Positions 41,133 through 51,920 of a DNA stretch of 64,000 bases are shown here, in pieces; position 1 is the first letter of the stretch; each line of letters opens with the position of its first letter. Source of the DNA: Symbiopectobacterium purcellii. GTDB taxonomy: Bacteria; Pseudomonadota; Gammaproteobacteria; Enterobacterales; Enterobacteriaceae. The stretch covers positions 2,170,001-2,234,000 of the forward strand of contig NZ_CP081864.1 in NCBI RefSeq assembly GCF_019797845.1, given 5' to 3'. The translations under genes and the position numbers were made by a program. The notes under the pieces are model-generated. The model did not search any database. It saw only the letters and a program-made list of their open reading frames with translations, and was not told the DNA's origin.

Positions 41133-42005
41133 TTAGCCGTTACGCTTTGGCGCACTGCGCCGCGCGGGACCAGCCTGACCGTGGCTTTTGACCGCACGAC
41201 GAATTTGATTGGCTTTCACCCGACGACGCTCGCGCTCCACCGGCAATTTACTGGTAGTTTCCGCCGGCAATTGCACCAGCTCACGCAGATAGTTAAGCTG
41301 CTCGAGCGGCATTTCTGTCCACCCACCGCGCGGCAACCCTTTTGGTAATGGGATGTCACCATAGCGCACACGAATCAGGCGGCTCACCTGCACGCCGACC
41401 GCTTCCCACAGACGACGCACTTCACGGTTGCGCCCTTCTGTCAGTGTGACGTTATACCACTGGTTCAATCCTTCACCACCGCTGTACTTCAGGGTGCAGA
41501 ACGATGCAGGACCGTCATCAAGCTGTACACCTTTGGTCAGTAGTTTGAGTTTATCCTCATCCACTTCACCAAACACCCGCACCGCATATTCACGTTCTAC
41601 TTCATGACTGGGGTGCATCAAGCGGTTTGCCAATTCGCCGTCGGTGGTGAACAACAACAGGCCAGAGGTATTCACATCCAGACGCCCTACCGCTACCCAG
41701 CGCGAATCGCGCATTTTCGGCAAGCGGTCGAATACCGTCGGGCGACCATCGGGATCGCTGCGGGTGCACAGCTCACCTTCCGGCTTGTAATAGATCAGTA
41801 CGCGACACACCGCTTCTTCGGTTTCCTTCACAGAAACCACGTGACCATCGATACGAATGCGGGTTGCCTTGGTCACCTCGACGCGGTCGCCCAGCGTCGC
41901 GATTTTTCCGTCCACGCTCACACGGCCTGCCTGGATAATGCCTTCAATCTCGCGGCGTGAGCCGTGGCCAGCGCGCGCCAGCACTTTTTGTAACTTTTCG
42001 CTCAT
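41133..42005 (-). CDS. rluB: 23S rRNA pseudouridine2605 synthase RluB
   Basis: RsuA/RluB family enzyme, 290 residues. The N-terminal S4 RNA-binding domain ([19 protein letters not shown], about 4-22) is followed by the catalytic motif [18 protein letters not shown] (about 102-119), whose Asp attacks uridine, and [16 protein letters not shown] (about 195-210). The basic C-terminal tail is typical of RluB and separates it from RsuA. Convergent with btuR; divergent from the GNAT gene. Confidence 0.96.
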   Translation of the reverse strand: MSEKLQKVLARAGHGSRREIEGIIQAGRVSVDGKIATLGDRVEVTKATRIRIDGHVVSVKETEEAVCRVLIYYKPEGELCTRSDPDGRPTVFDRLPKMRDSRWVAVGRLDVNTSGLLLFTTDGELANRLMHPSHEVEREYAVRVFGEVDEDKLKLLTKGVQLDDGPASFCTLKYSGGEGLNQWYNVTLTEGRNREVRRLWEAVGVQVSRLIRVRYGDIPLPKGLPRGGWTEMPLEQLNYLRELVQLPAETTSKLPVERERRRVKANQIRRAVKSHGQAGPARRSAPKRNG

Positions 42006-42284
42006 TGAGCAGCCTCAGAGTGTCGCCTTCACAGGCGTCGGATAAAACAATGAGTCAACGTTAATTACCGCATAACTCACTGATGAGTATCTGTTTAACA
42101 GAGGAATTCGGGCAATGCCCCCCTGCTTATCGCCACATCGCCGTACCCCTAGCGCGAGTGGCCGATCATTCTACATGAATTTTAGGCTAAAAAGCGCATC
42201 TTGTTTGAGTACAACGGCATATCGACCGATAATCCTGTTTACAGGGAGCCGTATACGCTAGCGCCGACACTACAGGAAACGTCC

Positions 42285-43130
42285 ATGACATCGATTTCAC
42301 CGCTGGTCTGCCGTGATGCCACGCACTACAACAGCCATCAGATCGCCGCCATATTAACCGAGTGTTTCACGGATTACGTGGTCCCTTTCACCCTTGATGG
42401 CCCAACGTTTGCCACACGCTTTAACGCCGAGGGACTTTCATTGACCGAGAGTCGCATCTGGAGTGCTAACAATAATCCGGTGGCGTTGGCAATCATGGTG
42501 CGGCGCGGCTCGCGTTGCCGTTTGGCCGCCTTTGCCGTTCATCCGCGCTGGCGCCGTGGCGGATTAGGAACCGCGTTGTTAGAACAATTGCTGAATGAAG
42601 CACGTCAACGAGGCGACTGCGCCCTGTGGCTTGAGGTGATTAGCTGCAATGCAGCGGGCATTGCTTTGTATGACAAGATGGGATTTGTACGTCAGGACAC
42701 CCTGTGCGGTTTTGCTGCACCACAGGGCAATGGAACAAAAAACAGTTCTGTAACATTAACGCGTTGTGATCCGGTCACCATTATCGGCAGCATGATCGCA
42801 GCACCGGATAACGGGCTACCCTGGATGATCGACCCGTTGGGCACGGTCGCCCTGCCGGCACAGGGATATCACAGCGGCAATGATGCCTACGCCATTGTTG
42901 CCACTGCGTTTACCAATCCACAGTTGCGGACGCTTTATGTCGCGCCCACCGCCCGGCGGCAAGGTCATGCACGGCGACTACTGCAAGCGCTGGCCGCGCA
43001 GTTCGAGGGGATTTATACCCCGGTTGCGGTACCGCAGGCGTTGACCCCGTTATTTTTACAGGCTGGTTGGGAACAGCACCCGACGACCCAATTTACGCTG
43101 TGCCATTCGTTGACGGAAACAGAACGCTGA
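42285..43130 (+). CDS. Double-domain GNAT acetyltransferase
   Basis: A 281-residue protein with two GNAT-type halves. The first has the acetyl-CoA-binding motif AFAVHPRWRRGGLGTALLEQLL (about 83-104) and the later NAAGIALYDKMGF. The second has LYVAPTARRQGHARRLLQAL (about 220-239). One half is often structural in such tandem proteins. The substrate is unknown. ATG 42285 has AGGAAACG upstream; a longer open frame of 28 codons upstream is unsupported. It lies where E. coli has yciQ. Convergent with yciO. Confidence 0.85.
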   Translation: MTSISPLVCRDATHYNSHQIAAILTECFTDYVVPFTLDGPTFATRFNAEGLSLTESRIWSANNNPVALAIMVRRGSRCRLAAFAVHPRWRRGGLGTALLEQLLNEARQRGDCALWLEVISCNAAGIALYDKMGFVRQDTLCGFAAPQGNGTKNSSVTLTRCDPVTIIGSMIAAPDNGLPWMIDPLGTVALPAQGYHSGNDAYAIVATAFTNPQLRTLYVAPTARRQGHARRLLQALAAQFEGIYTPVAVPQALTPLFLQAGWEQHPTTQFTLCHSLTETER

Positions 43131-43155
43131 GCGCAAAGCAGCGAGCGAGCCTTAA

Positions 43156-43776
43156 TCACTGAAACGGTGAAATATCGCCGGTGCCTTCACGCACCACAAC
43201 CGGCGCCGAGTCGGTCAGATCAATCACCGTTGTGGGTTTTTGTCCCAGAAATCCACCGTGGATAATTAAATCCACCCGTTTGCCCAAATGATCTTGAATC
43301 TCTTCCGGATCGGACTCCGCAAAATCATTGCCCGGCAGCATCAATGTGGTCGACATTAGCGGCTCATTCAGCGCTTCCAACAGCGCCAGTGCTATCTCGT
43401 TAGAGGGCACACGCAGGCCGATGGTTTTACGTTTTTCACTCATCAATCGGCGCGGTACTTCTTTGGTGGCTTTCAAAATAAAGGTGTAGTTACCGGGCGT
43501 ATTGTTCTTGATCAGGCGAAACGCCGCATTATCCACATAGGCATAGGTAGATATTTCGGAAAGATCGCGACATACGATGGTGAAGTTATGGTTGCTGTCC
43601 AGATGGCGAATTTGACAAATGCGCTCCATCGCGTTCTTCTCGCCCAGCATACATCCCAATGCATAACCAGAATCGGTGGGATAGACCAGCACGCCACCTT
43701 TACGTAGCACATCCACAGATTGATTGATCAACCGGGGCTGCGGGTTTTGTGGATGAATATAAAAAAACTGACTCAT
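43156..43776 (-). CDS. yciO: YciO, Sua5/YciO/YrdC-domain protein
   Basis: A 206-residue single-domain protein closely matching E. coli YciO. It has the nucleotide-binding features of the YrdC fold: KGGVLVYPTDSGYALGC (about 27-43), NTPGNYTFILKATKEVPRR (about 91-109) and the KTIGLRVPSN motif (about 116-125). YrdC and Sua5 make threonylcarbamoyl-AMP for tRNA t6A; YciO has weak or undefined activity of this type. Transcribed with rnm just upstream (22 nt). Confidence 0.96.
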   Translation of the reverse strand: MSQFFYIHPQNPQPRLINQSVDVLRKGGVLVYPTDSGYALGCMLGEKNAMERICQIRHLDSNHNFTIVCRDLSEISTYAYVDNAAFRLIKNNTPGNYTFILKATKEVPRRLMSEKRKTIGLRVPSNEIALALLEALNEPLMSTTLMLPGNDFAESDPEEIQDHLGKRVDLIIHGGFLGQKPTTVIDLTDSAPVVVREGTGDISPFQ

Positions 43777-43798
43777 AATACGTCCTTAAACATCGAAT

Positions 43799-44722
43799 TT
43801 AGCGCGACGCTTCGCATCCGTCGGGGGGCACTGCGTCTGCGGTCAACAGCAAAGCGGCCAGCACGGGATGTTGCCACACTGGCGTCACCCCGCCGGGCAA
43901 CCACAGCTTGCGCCCCAACTCTATCCAGGCACAGGGACGGTGAAAATCAGAGCCCTGTGAGGCATAGAGCTGAAAATCCTGCGCATAACGCGCCAGTTGA
44001 GTACGTTCGTCCGGCGCTTGTTGGCACTGGGCGACCTCCATCGCATCCCCCGTAGCGGCCACAAAACTGGCCAGCACCCGTTTGAGCCATTTGGGCGACA
44101 AATCATAGCGCCCAGGATGTGCCAGTACCGCGACACCGCCCGCATGATGAATAACATCAACGGCTTCTGCTATTGTACACCACTGCGGCGGGACATATCC
44201 GGTTTTCCCTTTTGCCAGATAGGATTTGAACACCTGCCCTACATTGTTGGCTTTGCCCTGCTCCACCAGAAAACGGGCAAAATGACCACGCGTGATTTCG
44301 CCCTCTCCAGCAAGGCGCTGTGCCCCTTCCAGTGCGCCCGAAATACGTGCTTTCTCCAACCGTTCACTGATGGCCTGCGCACGCTGCCAGCGGCGCGCCT
44401 TCTGTTGTTCGAGTAGCCGTGTGAGGGCGACGTGGTCGGGATCAATGCCTAAACCGACAATATGAATCTCATGGTTTTCCCACAGGGTGGAGATCTCAAC
44501 ACCACACACCAGCCGTAATGGCAGATTGCCTGTGGCTATCGCCTGCTGTGCAGTCGCCAGGCCAGCCACGGTATCGTGATCGGTGATCGCCAGAACACCA
44601 ACGCGCATCTCGACGGCGCGTTGCACCAGATCACCGGGCGACAGTTCTCCATCCGAAGCGGTGGTGTGGCTGTGCAGATCAAACAGTGGGCTAGCGGACA
44701 GGGCAACGGAAAGTTCGGACAC
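43799..44722 (-). CDS. rnm: 5'-3' exoribonuclease Rnm (TrpH/RNase AM), PHP domain
   Basis: PHP-family phosphoesterase of 307 residues. Metal ligands are visible in DLHSHTTASDG (about 16-26), ITDHDT (about 46-51), the VEIST segment (about 76), AHPGRYDLSP (about 204-213) and GSDFHRP (about 260-266). The E. coli enzyme removes 5' nucleotides during 5S and 23S rRNA maturation and degrades 3',5'-bisnucleotides. The start is GTG 44722 (V/M-SELSV), aligning with the E. coli protein start. It lies divergent from the trp operon, as in E. coli. Confidence 0.96.
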   Translation of the reverse strand: MSELSVALSASPLFDLHSHTTASDGELSPGDLVQRAVEMRVGVLAITDHDTVAGLATAQQAIATGNLPLRLVCGVEISTLWENHEIHIVGLGIDPDHVALTRLLEQQKARRWQRAQAISERLEKARISGALEGAQRLAGEGEITRGHFARFLVEQGKANNVGQVFKSYLAKGKTGYVPPQWCTIAEAVDVIHHAGGVAVLAHPGRYDLSPKWLKRVLASFVAATGDAMEVAQCQQAPDERTQLARYAQDFQLYASQGSDFHRPCAWIELGRKLWLPGGVTPVWQHPVLAALLLTADAVPPDGCEASR

Positions 44723-44849
44723 ACAGGCACCTATGGTTGTTAATGCGGCTCAGGGGATCTGAGGCGCTGGACATCATGCCATTAAACACCGTCGGAGGGG
44801 AACCACACGACAGCGGTACGGTATTGATAAAATAAAATGTGTTAACCCG

Positions 44850-44885
44850 TTGACAATGCGCTCATGAACTAGTTAACTAGTACAC
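44850..44885 (+). promoter_or_regulatory. trp promoter and TrpR operator
   Basis: The -35 box TTGACA (44850-44855) is followed after 17 nt by the -10 TTAACT (44873-44878). The -10 lies inside a perfect palindrome ACTAGTTAACTAGT (44868-44881), the TrpR operator, as in E. coli. Trp-bound TrpR therefore blocks polymerase directly. Confidence 0.95.
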
Positions 44886-44914
44886 ATATTCAGTAAATAA
44901 GTGGAAACGTGATA

Positions 44915-45013
44915 ATGGCAACGCACTTTCTCGCAATGGTAAACAGCAGCCCGCGCGGCAGCTTCAAAACCGGTGGTTGGTGGCGCTCTTCCCTATGGCG
45001 GGTGGAGTATTAA
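44915..45013 (+). CDS. trpL: trp operon leader peptide
   Basis: A 32-codon frame (MATHFLAMV..., ending WRVEY) with tandem Trp codons at 22-23 (GGWWRSS) and a third Trp at 28 (LWRV). The stop is at 45013, 35 nt before the attenuator stem. Ribosome stalling at the Trp codons would control formation of the terminator. It is longer than the 14-residue E. coli leader; the true start could be an in-frame ATG at 44936, giving 25 residues. GTGGAAA lies upstream of the first ATG. Confidence 0.8.
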   Translation: MATHFLAMVNSSPRGSFKTGGWWRSSLWRVEY

Positions 45014-45047
45014 CGCATAGCTGTTATCACAACATGCAAAATCTCTA

Positions 45048-45073
45048 AACCCGCTTAATTGGCGGTTTTTTTT
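45048..45073 (+). terminator. trp attenuator terminator
   Basis: A G/C stem built from AACCCGC and GGCGGTT (with one unpaired C) is followed by a run of eight T (45066-45073). It lies between trpL and trpE, in the attenuator position. Confidence 0.85.
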
Positions 45074-45141
45074 ATGACTTACTGCTGTGCGATGCCGTGA
45101 AACCGACTTAAAACGGGCAGCAGACAACCAGAGTAGCGACG

Positions 45142-46728
45142 ATGCAAACATCAGCAACGATATCTTCATCCACCGATAAGCCGCAGCTTGAACTGCTGCG
45201 CATCGAAGCCGCTTATCGCGATAATCCGAGCGCGGTTTTCCATCAACTGTGCGGTGCCCGGCCAGCCACGCTGCTGCTGGAATCCGCTGAAATTGACAGT
45301 AAACAGGATCTGAAAAGCCTGTTGATCATTGATAGCGCACTGCGTATCACCGCACTGGGACAGCAGGTTTCCATTCAGGCATTTACCACTAACGGTGCGA
45401 CACTGCTGCCACTGCTTGACCAACTGTTACCGGCTGATATCGATGTCGCCGTGCGTCCCAACGGTCGTGAATTAACCTTTCCCGCCGTGGATACCCTGCA
45501 AGATGAAGATGCCCGTCTGCGTTCGCTGTCCGTTTTTGACGCACTGCGTTTGCTGCAAACGCTGGTAACCAGCCCAGCGAGTGAGCGGGAAGCGATGTTC
45601 TTCGGTGGCCTGTTTGCTTACGATTTGGTTGCCGGGTTTGAGGCATTGCCGCCACTCAGCCAACAACAACGCTGCCCGGATTACTGCTTTTATCTGGCAG
45701 AGACCTTGTTGATTCTGGATCACCAACAGCGCGTCACGCATTTACAGGCCAGCTTGTTCACACCAGATGCCACCGAACGTCAGCGCCTGCAACATCGCCT
45801 GGCACAGTTAGGGGACCAGTTGCAGCAACCGGCACCCGCGCTGCCGCGTCAGACGCTGACGGATATGACGCTCAGTTGTAACCAGAGCGACGAAGAATAC
45901 GGTGACGTGGTACGTCAAATGCAGGAAGCGATTCGCATTGGTGAAATCTTCCAGGTGGTGCCATCACGCCGTTTCTCCCTGCCGTGCCCATCGCCGCTGG
46001 CCGCGTACCAGACGCTAAAAGAGAACAATCCCAGCCCCTATATGTTCTTTATGCAGGATCAGGACTTCACCTTATTTGGTGCCTCTCCTGAAAGCTCGCT
46101 GAAATACGACGCGGATTCTCGACAGATCGAAATCTACCCCATTGCCGGTACCCGTCCGCGCGGCCGTCGGGCAGATGGTTCACTGGATCGCGATCTCGAC
46201 AGCCGCATCGAATTGGAAATGCGCACTGACCATAAAGAGCTGGCTGAGCACCTGATGCTGGTCGATCTGGCGCGTAACGATCTGGCGCGTATTTGTGAAG
46301 CCGGTAGCCGCTATGTGGCCGATCTGACCAAAGTGGATCGCTACTCGTTCGTAATGCATCTGGTATCCCGCGTTGTCGGTACGTTGCGTAAGGATTTGGA
46401 TGTACTGCATGCCTACCGGGCTTGCATGAACATGGGCACACTGAGCGGCGCGCCGAAAGTACGCGCCATGCAGTTGATTGCCGACAGTGAGAAAACGCGA
46501 CGCGGCAGCTACGGCGGCGCCGTGGGGTATTTCAACGCGCACGGCGATTTAGACACCTGCATCGTCATCCGCTCTGCTTATGTTGAAGAAGGTATCGCTA
46601 CTGTTCAGGCCGGTGCGGGCGTAGTGCTCGACTCACAGCCGCAGGCGGAAGCGGATGAAACCCGAAATAAAGCGCGCGCGGTGCTTCGCGCCATTGCCAC
46701 GGCTCACCATGCCAAGGAGATCTTCTGA
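45142..46728 (+). CDS. trpE: Anthranilate synthase component I, TrpE
   Basis: A 528-residue chorismate-using enzyme; with TrpG it makes anthranilate from chorismate and glutamine. The feedback-inhibition site [11 protein letters not shown] (about 36-46) matches the LLES motif that binds tryptophan. The catalytic part has [12 protein letters not shown] (about 266-277), [19 protein letters not shown] (about 334-343), [18 protein letters not shown] and YGGAVGYF (about 458-465). Its stop overlaps the trpG start (TGATG), so synthesis is coupled 1:1. Confidence 0.98.
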   Translation: MQTSATISSSTDKPQLELLRIEAAYRDNPSAVFHQLCGARPATLLLESAEIDSKQDLKSLLIIDSALRITALGQQVSIQAFTTNGATLLPLLDQLLPADIDVAVRPNGRELTFPAVDTLQDEDARLRSLSVFDALRLLQTLVTSPASEREAMFFGGLFAYDLVAGFEALPPLSQQQRCPDYCFYLAETLLILDHQQRVTHLQASLFTPDATERQRLQHRLAQLGDQLQQPAPALPRQTLTDMTLSCNQSDEEYGDVVRQMQEAIRIGEIFQVVPSRRFSLPCPSPLAAYQTLKENNPSPYMFFMQDQDFTLFGASPESSLKYDADSRQIEIYPIAGTRPRGRRADGSLDRDLDSRIELEMRTDHKELAEHLMLVDLARNDLARICEAGSRYVADLTKVDRYSFVMHLVSRVVGTLRKDLDVLHAYRACMNMGTLSGAPKVRAMQLIADSEKTRRGSYGGAVGYFNAHGDLDTCIVIRSAYVEEGIATVQAGAGVVLDSQPQAEADETRNKARAVLRAIATAHHAKEIF

Positions 46729-47306
46729 TGGCCGATATCCTGTTGCTCGATAACATTGACTCTTTCACCTACAACCTGGTGGACCAACTGCGCGCCAGCT
46801 GCCATAACGTGGTGATTTACCGCAATCAGGTGCCGGTAGACACCATCATTGCCAGACTGAAAACCCTGGAAAAACCGGTTCTGATGCTTTCCCCCGGTCC
46901 CGGCACTCCGGCACAGGCCGGCTGCATGCCTGCACTGTTAACCCAACTGCGCGGACGTTTGCCGATCATTGGCGTCTGTCTGGGGCATCAGGCGATTGTT
47001 GAAGCCTATGGCGGCCACGTGGGCCAAGCCGGTGAAATCCTGCACGGCAAAGCCTCGTCCATTGAACACGATGGCCTGGCGATGTTTCAGGGATTGCCTA
47101 ACCCCTTGCCGGTGGCGCGTTACCACTCCCTGGTAGGCAGTCAGGTGCCTGATGAACTCACGGTCAATGCCCATTTTAATGGCATGGTGATGGCAGTGCG
47201 TCACGACGCCGATCGCGTCTGCGGCTTCCAGTTTCACCCTGAATCTATCCTGACCACTCACGGTGCCCGTCTGCTGGAGCAGACGCTGGCGTGGGCGCTG
47301 GCATAG
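46728..47306 (+). CDS. trpG: Anthranilate synthase component II, TrpG (separate)
   Basis: Glutamine amidotransferase subunit of 192 residues giving ammonia to TrpE. Catalytic Cys is in [15 protein letters not shown] (about 82-96), and the His-Glu pair in FHPESILT (about 169-176); [12 protein letters not shown] (about 52-63) is the oxyanion region. In E. coli this domain is fused to TrpD; here it is an independent gene, as in Serratia and Pectobacteriaceae. It overlaps trpE by one base; trpD follows after 50 nt. Confidence 0.97.
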   Translation: MADILLLDNIDSFTYNLVDQLRASCHNVVIYRNQVPVDTIIARLKTLEKPVLMLSPGPGTPAQAGCMPALLTQLRGRLPIIGVCLGHQAIVEAYGGHVGQAGEILHGKASSIEHDGLAMFQGLPNPLPVARYHSLVGSQVPDELTVNAHFNGMVMAVRHDADRVCGFQFHPESILTTHGARLLEQTLAWALA

Positions 47307-47356
47307 GCCTTATCGCGACCCACAACGAAAACCATTACCGAATTTAAGGATATAGT

Positions 47357-48409
47357 ATGTACGCTTCTGTAAACACGCTGACCGCCGCTCCGCTCGATGC
47401 CCCCCTGGAAACACAGGCTATTCTGGAGAAACTGTTTGGTGCTCAGGCCATTTCCCGCGCTGAGAGCCAGGCGCTGTTTAGCGCGATTGTGCATGGCGAG
47501 TTAGAACCTGCGCAGTTGGCAGCCGCACTGATCAGTATGAAAGTGCGCGGTGAACACCCGGAAGAGATCGCGGGCGCGGCGGCGGCCTTACTGGCGGACG
47601 CGCAACCGTTCCCACGCCCTGACTACCTGTTTGCCGATATCGTCGGCACCGGCGGAGATGGCACCAATAGCATCAATATCTCAACGGCCAGCGCGTTCGT
47701 TGCCGCCAGTTGCGGCGTGAAGGTCGCCAAGCACGGCAACCGCAGCGTCTCCAGCCGTTCCGGCTCTTCCGATTTGCTGTCTGCCTTCGGCATTAAATTG
47801 GATATGGCACCCGAACAATCACGTCAGGCGCTGGACGATCTCGGCGTTTGTTTTTTGTTTGCACCGCAGTACCACACCGGATTTCGCCACGCGATGCCAG
47901 TGCGTCAGTTACTGAAAACCCGCACGCTGTTTAACGTGCTGGGACCGCTGATTAACCCGGCACGTCCGCCGCTGGCGCTGATTGGGGTTTACAGTCCGCA
48001 TCTGGTGACCCCCATCGCTGAAACGCTGCGTGTGCTCGGCTACCAACGTGCAGCCGTCGTGCACGGCGGCGGTATGGATGAAGTCGCGCTGCATGCCCCA
48101 ACTCAAGTGGCGGAATTGCGCGATGGCAAGGTGGAAACCTACGAGCTGACCCACCGCGATTTTGGTCTCGATAGCGCCCCGCTTTCTGCACTCCAGGGCG
48201 GGCTGCCCGAAGAAAACCGTGATATTCTGGCGCGCCTGTTACAAGGCAAAGGCGAACGCGCGCAGGAAAATGCCGTGGCCGCCAACGTTGCATTACTGTT
48301 GCGTCTGTTCGGACAAGAAGATTTGCGCCAGAACGCGCAGCAGGCATTGGATATTATTCACAGCGGGCAGGCTTATCAGCGCGTGACAGCGCTCGCCGCC
48401 AGAGGGTAA
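47357..48409 (+). CDS. trpD: Anthranilate phosphoribosyltransferase TrpD
   Basis: A 350-residue enzyme that joins anthranilate to PRPP. The PRPP motif is [21 protein letters not shown] (about 94-114), with [17 protein letters not shown] (about 123-139) and the anthranilate-channel segment [19 protein letters not shown] (about 166-184). AAGGATATAGT precedes the ATG. It carries only the transferase domain because trpG is separate. trpC follows after 7 nt. Confidence 0.97.
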   Translation: MYASVNTLTAAPLDAPLETQAILEKLFGAQAISRAESQALFSAIVHGELEPAQLAAALISMKVRGEHPEEIAGAAAALLADAQPFPRPDYLFADIVGTGGDGTNSINISTASAFVAASCGVKVAKHGNRSVSSRSGSSDLLSAFGIKLDMAPEQSRQALDDLGVCFLFAPQYHTGFRHAMPVRQLLKTRTLFNVLGPLINPARPPLALIGVYSPHLVTPIAETLRVLGYQRAAVVHGGGMDEVALHAPTQVAELRDGKVETYELTHRDFGLDSAPLSALQGGLPEENRDILARLLQGKGERAQENAVAANVALLLRLFGQEDLRQNAQQALDIIHSGQAYQRVTALAARG

Positions 48410-48416
48410 AGGTGCT

Positions 48417-49793
48417 ATGCAAGAATCAGAACTGAACAAGACCGTATTGGGTAAAATCGTAAAGGATAAAGTGAGTTGGATTGTTGCGCGCCAGCAAGCA
48501 CAGCCGTTATCCAGCTTTCAAGCGGACCTTGTTCCTAGCCAGCGCGATTTTTATGCGGCGCTCAAACATAAAAAGCCCGCGTTTATTCTGGAATGCAAAA
48601 AAGCATCGCCTTCCAAGGGGCTGATTCGCGAAGATTTTGATCCGGTGGCCATTGCACGCGTCTACAGCGATTACGCTTCTGCCATCTCGGTGCTGACCGA
48701 TGAGAAATATTTTCAGGGCAGTTTTGATTTTTTACCGCGCATCAGCGCTGTCGTCAGACAACCGGTGCTGTGCAAAGATTTTATCATCTTGGAATACCAG
48801 ATTTATCTGGCGCGCCATTACCAGGCCGACGCCATTCTGTTGATGCTCTCCGTACTGGACGATCATGAATACCGGGAACTGGCCCAGGTTGCACACAGCC
48901 TGAAAATGGGCGTGTTGACAGAAGTGAGTAACGAGGCTGAACTGGAACGGGCTATCGCGCTCAACGCCCGCGTGGTCGGTATCAATAATCGCGATCTGCG
49001 CGATCTGTCTATCGATCTCGAACGCACTCGCACACTGGCCCCGCGCTTACCCAAAAATGTTACCGTTATCAGTGAGTCAGGGATTCATAACGCGGCACAA
49101 ATTCGCGAACTCAGCGCCTACGCGAACGGCTTTCTGGTAGGCAGTTCGCTGATGTCAGAGCCCAATCTGTCATTGGCGGTGCGCCGTCTTATCCTGGGCG
49201 AAAATAAAGTGTGCGGACTTACGCGTGCGATAGATGCTGCTGCGGCGTATAACGCCGGCGCAGTGTACGGTGGCTTGATCTTTGTCCCCTCTTCACCGCG
49301 TTGTGTAACACCGGAATTCGCCCTGACGGTAATGTCCGGTGCACCGTTGCGCTACGTCGGCGTGTTTCGTAACGCGCCCGCCGCTGAGATTGCGCAAACG
49401 GCCCGACAACTGGGGTTGTTCGCCGTGCAATTGCACGGCAACGAAAACCAGACCGCCATTGATGACCTGCGCGCGTTGCTGCCCACCGCCTGCCAGATCT
49501 GGAAGGCGCTCAGCGTTGAGAAAAAGCTGCCCAAACGCGATTTTGCCGCTGTGAATCGCTACCTGTTCGATAACGGACAAGGCGGTAGCGGTGAGCGTTT
49601 TGACTGGAATTTATTGCATGATGCCGATCTGAGTAACGTACTGCTGGCGGGGGGCGTGAATGTGTTCAATAGCGCTAAAGCCGCGCAGTTCGGCTGTGCC
49701 GGGCTGGACGTTAACTCTGGTGTCGAAAGCGAGCCTGGGATCAAAGACGCGGTGAAAATACATGCCGCCTTTGCCCCACTCTATCCGCAATAA
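48417..49793 (+). CDS. trpC: TrpC(F): indole-3-glycerol phosphate synthase / phosphoribosylanthranilate isomerase
   Basis: A 458-residue bifunctional enzyme. Residues 1-255 form the synthase barrel: [15 protein letters not shown] (about 56-70, catalytic Lys), [17 protein letters not shown] (about 115-131), [11 protein letters not shown] and VISESGIH (about 215-222). Residues about 256-455 form the isomerase barrel: [12 protein letters not shown] with catalytic Cys (about 261-273), VGVFRNA and VQLHGNE, with LLAGGVN near the end. The fusion is usual in enterobacteria. It is followed by a 33-bp repeat region ahead of trpB. Confidence 0.97.
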   Translation: MQESELNKTVLGKIVKDKVSWIVARQQAQPLSSFQADLVPSQRDFYAALKHKKPAFILECKKASPSKGLIREDFDPVAIARVYSDYASAISVLTDEKYFQGSFDFLPRISAVVRQPVLCKDFIILEYQIYLARHYQADAILLMLSVLDDHEYRELAQVAHSLKMGVLTEVSNEAELERAIALNARVVGINNRDLRDLSIDLERTRTLAPRLPKNVTVISESGIHNAAQIRELSAYANGFLVGSSLMSEPNLSLAVRRLILGENKVCGLTRAIDAAAAYNAGAVYGGLIFVPSSPRCVTPEFALTVMSGAPLRYVGVFRNAPAAEIAQTARQLGLFAVQLHGNENQTAIDDLRALLPTACQIWKALSVEKKLPKRDFAAVNRYLFDNGQGGSGERFDWNLLHDADLSNVLLAGGVNVFNSAKAAQFGCAGLDVNSGVESEPGIKDAVKIHAAFAPLYPQ

Positions 49794-49840
49794 TCGCCGG
49801 CCAGCACGGCGCGGCACGCTTTAATTTTTTGATTAGCACT

Positions 49841-49873
49841 GACAGGACAGACAGGACAGACAGGACAGACAGG
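49841..49873 (+). repeat. 9-bp tandem repeat before trpB
   Basis: GACAGGACA is repeated 3.7 times, ending at the AGGAAC that serves as the trpB ribosome binding site, 7 nt before its start codon. Because the unit is 9 bp it also reads as an in-frame TDR tripeptide repeat ahead of trpB. Each unit contains an AGGA that could act as an extra ribosome contact. Copy number could vary by slippage. Confidence 0.9.
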
Positions 49874-49879
49874 AACATT

Positions 49880-51070
49880 ATGACGTTACTTAATCCTTAC
49901 TTTGGTGAATTCGGCGGACAGTATGTACCGCAGATACTGATCCCTGCGTTACAACAATTGGAACAGGCCTTTGTAGACGCACAAAAAGATCCTGAATTTC
50001 AGGCTGCCTTTACCGATTTGTTGAAAAACTATGCCGGTCGCCCCACGGCGCTCACCCGTTGCCGTAACCTGACCCAGGGCACGCGTGCTACGCTGTACCT
50101 TAAGCGCGAAGATCTGTTGCACGGCGGCGCGCACAAAACCAACCAGGTGTTGGGTCAGGCGCTGCTAGCCAAGCGCATGGGGAAAACCGAAATTATCGCT
50201 GAAACCGGCGCTGGACAGCACGGTGTGGCAACCGCGCTGGCATGTGCCCTGCTCGGCCTGAAATGTCGCATCTATATGGGTGCCAAAGACGTTGAGCGTC
50301 AGTCACCTAACGTGTTCCGTATGCGTCTGATGGGGGCCGAGGTGATCCCGGTGCACAGCGGATCTTCTACCCTGAAAGATGCCTGTAACGAGGCGCTACG
50401 GGACTGGTCCGGCAGTTATGACAAGGCTCACTATCTATTAGGTACTGCAGCCGGTCCGCACCCGTTCCCGACCATTGTGCGTGAATTCCAACGCATGATT
50501 GGCGAAGAAACCAAAGCGCAGATTCTGGCGCACGAAGGGCGTTTGCCTGATGCCGTCATCGCTTGCGTGGGCGGCGGCTCCAACGCCATTGGCATGTTTG
50601 CCGATTTCATCGAAGAAACCCCGGTGCGTTTGATTGGCGTTGAACCGGCGGGGCTGGGTATTGAAAGCGGACAACATGGTGCCCCGCTGAAACATGGCCG
50701 TGTCGGGATCTACTTTGGGATGAAATCACCCATGATGCAGACCTCCGACGGCCAAATCGAAGAGTCCTACTCCATTTCTGCCGGGCTGGATTTCCCGTCA
50801 GTGGGACCGCAGCATGCCCACCTGAATAGTATCGGGCGCGCCGACTACGTCTCGATTACCGATGATGAAGCACTCGACGCGTTTCAGGAATTGTCCCGCC
50901 ATGAAGGGATCATTCCAGCACTGGAATCTTCCCACGCATTGGCACATGCCTTGAAGATGATTCGTCAGGAGCCTGAGAAAGAGCAGTTGCTGGTGGTTAA
51001 CCTCTCTGGCCGTGGCGATAAAGACATATTTACAGTGCACGATATTTTGAAAGGTCGGGGGGAGATCTGA
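49880..51070 (+). CDS. trpB: Tryptophan synthase beta subunit
   Basis: PLP enzyme of 396 residues that condenses indole and serine. PLP Lys is in [12 protein letters not shown] (about 84-95), catalytic [12 protein letters not shown] (about 109-120), phosphate loop [10 protein letters not shown] (about 233-242) and [11 protein letters not shown] (about 297-307). ATG 49880 ([18 protein letters not shown]) aligns with the E. coli core; the open frame continues 17 codons upstream through the 9-bp repeat, but this is unlikely to be translated. The stop overlaps the trpA start (TGATG). Confidence 0.98.
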   Translation: MTLLNPYFGEFGGQYVPQILIPALQQLEQAFVDAQKDPEFQAAFTDLLKNYAGRPTALTRCRNLTQGTRATLYLKREDLLHGGAHKTNQVLGQALLAKRMGKTEIIAETGAGQHGVATALACALLGLKCRIYMGAKDVERQSPNVFRMRLMGAEVIPVHSGSSTLKDACNEALRDWSGSYDKAHYLLGTAAGPHPFPTIVREFQRMIGEETKAQILAHEGRLPDAVIACVGGGSNAIGMFADFIEETPVRLIGVEPAGLGIESGQHGAPLKHGRVGIYFGMKSPMMQTSDGQIEESYSISAGLDFPSVGPQHAHLNSIGRADYVSITDDEALDAFQELSRHEGIIPALESSHALAHALKMIRQEPEKEQLLVVNLSGRGDKDIFTVHDILKGRGEI

Positions 51071-51876
51071 TGGAGCGTTATCAACAACGGTTTGCACAGT
51101 TGGCAGAAAAGCAGGAAGGTGCCTTTGTTCCCTTCGTTACCTTAGGCGATCCGACGCCGGCACTCTCATTGCAGATTATCGACACACTGATTGATGCTGG
51201 TGCCGATGCATTAGAATTAGGCATCCCGTTTTCCGATCCTCTGGCAGACGGCCCCACGATTCAGGCCGCAACCCTGCGTGCCTTTGAAGCGGGCGTGACC
51301 CCCAGCCACTGTTTTGAGATGCTGGCAGCCATCCGCCAGAAGCCCCCTACCATGCCGATTGGCCTGTTGATGTACGCCAATCTGGTTTTCAGCAACGGTA
51401 TCGATGCCTTTTACCAGCGCTGCGCCGACGCGGGCGTTGATTCCGTGTTGATCGCCGACGTGCCGATTGAAGAATCTGCCCCCTTCCGCGCCGCCGCGTT
51501 GCGACATAACGTTGCGCCCATCTTTATCTGCCCGCCTAACGCGAATGACGCCTTGCTCAGAGAGATTGCCTCTCATGGCCGTGGTTATACCTATCTGTTA
51601 TCCCGAGCTGGCGTGACAGGCGCGGAGAAGCGCGCTGAACTGCCGTTGCACCACCTGATAGCCACGCTGACGGAATATCACGCTGCGCCTGCGCTACAAG
51701 GCTTCGGTATTTCGGAACCGTCACAGGTTAAAGAGGCTATCGCTTCCGGCGCCGCGGGGGCAATTTCAGGCTCAGCCATCGTGCGCATCATTGAACAACA
51801 TCGGCATCAGCCAGACGTGATGCTGGCAAAACTGCATGATTTTGTCAGCCGTATGAAAGCCGCCACGCGCGGCTAA
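51070..51876 (+). CDS. trpA: Tryptophan synthase alpha subunit
   Basis: A 268-residue TIM barrel that cleaves indole-3-glycerol phosphate and passes indole to TrpB. Catalytic Glu and Asp are in [15 protein letters not shown] (about 47-61); the mobile loop is [11 protein letters not shown] (about 178-188), and the phosphate site GFGISEP (about 211-217) and SGSAIVRII (about 234-242). It overlaps trpB by one base. Last gene of the trp operon, followed by a hairpin at 51895-51920. Confidence 0.98.
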   Translation: MERYQQRFAQLAEKQEGAFVPFVTLGDPTPALSLQIIDTLIDAGADALELGIPFSDPLADGPTIQAATLRAFEAGVTPSHCFEMLAAIRQKPPTMPIGLLMYANLVFSNGIDAFYQRCADAGVDSVLIADVPIEESAPFRAAALRHNVAPIFICPPNANDALLREIASHGRGYTYLLSRAGVTGAEKRAELPLHHLIATLTEYHAAPALQGFGISEPSQVKEAIASGAAGAISGSAIVRIIEQHRHQPDVMLAKLHDFVSRMKAATRG

Positions 51877-51894
51877 TCCAGGCTGTTTTCCCTT

Positions 51895-51920
51895 CCCCGT
51901 CGGGTTTCTCTCTGACGGGG
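51895..51920 (+). terminator. Hairpin after trpA
   Basis: Seven-bp stem CCCCGTC / GACGGGG with a 12-nt loop, 19 nt after the trpA stop; a T run (TTTTT) follows only 6 nt later. Likely terminator of the trp operon. Confidence 0.65.
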
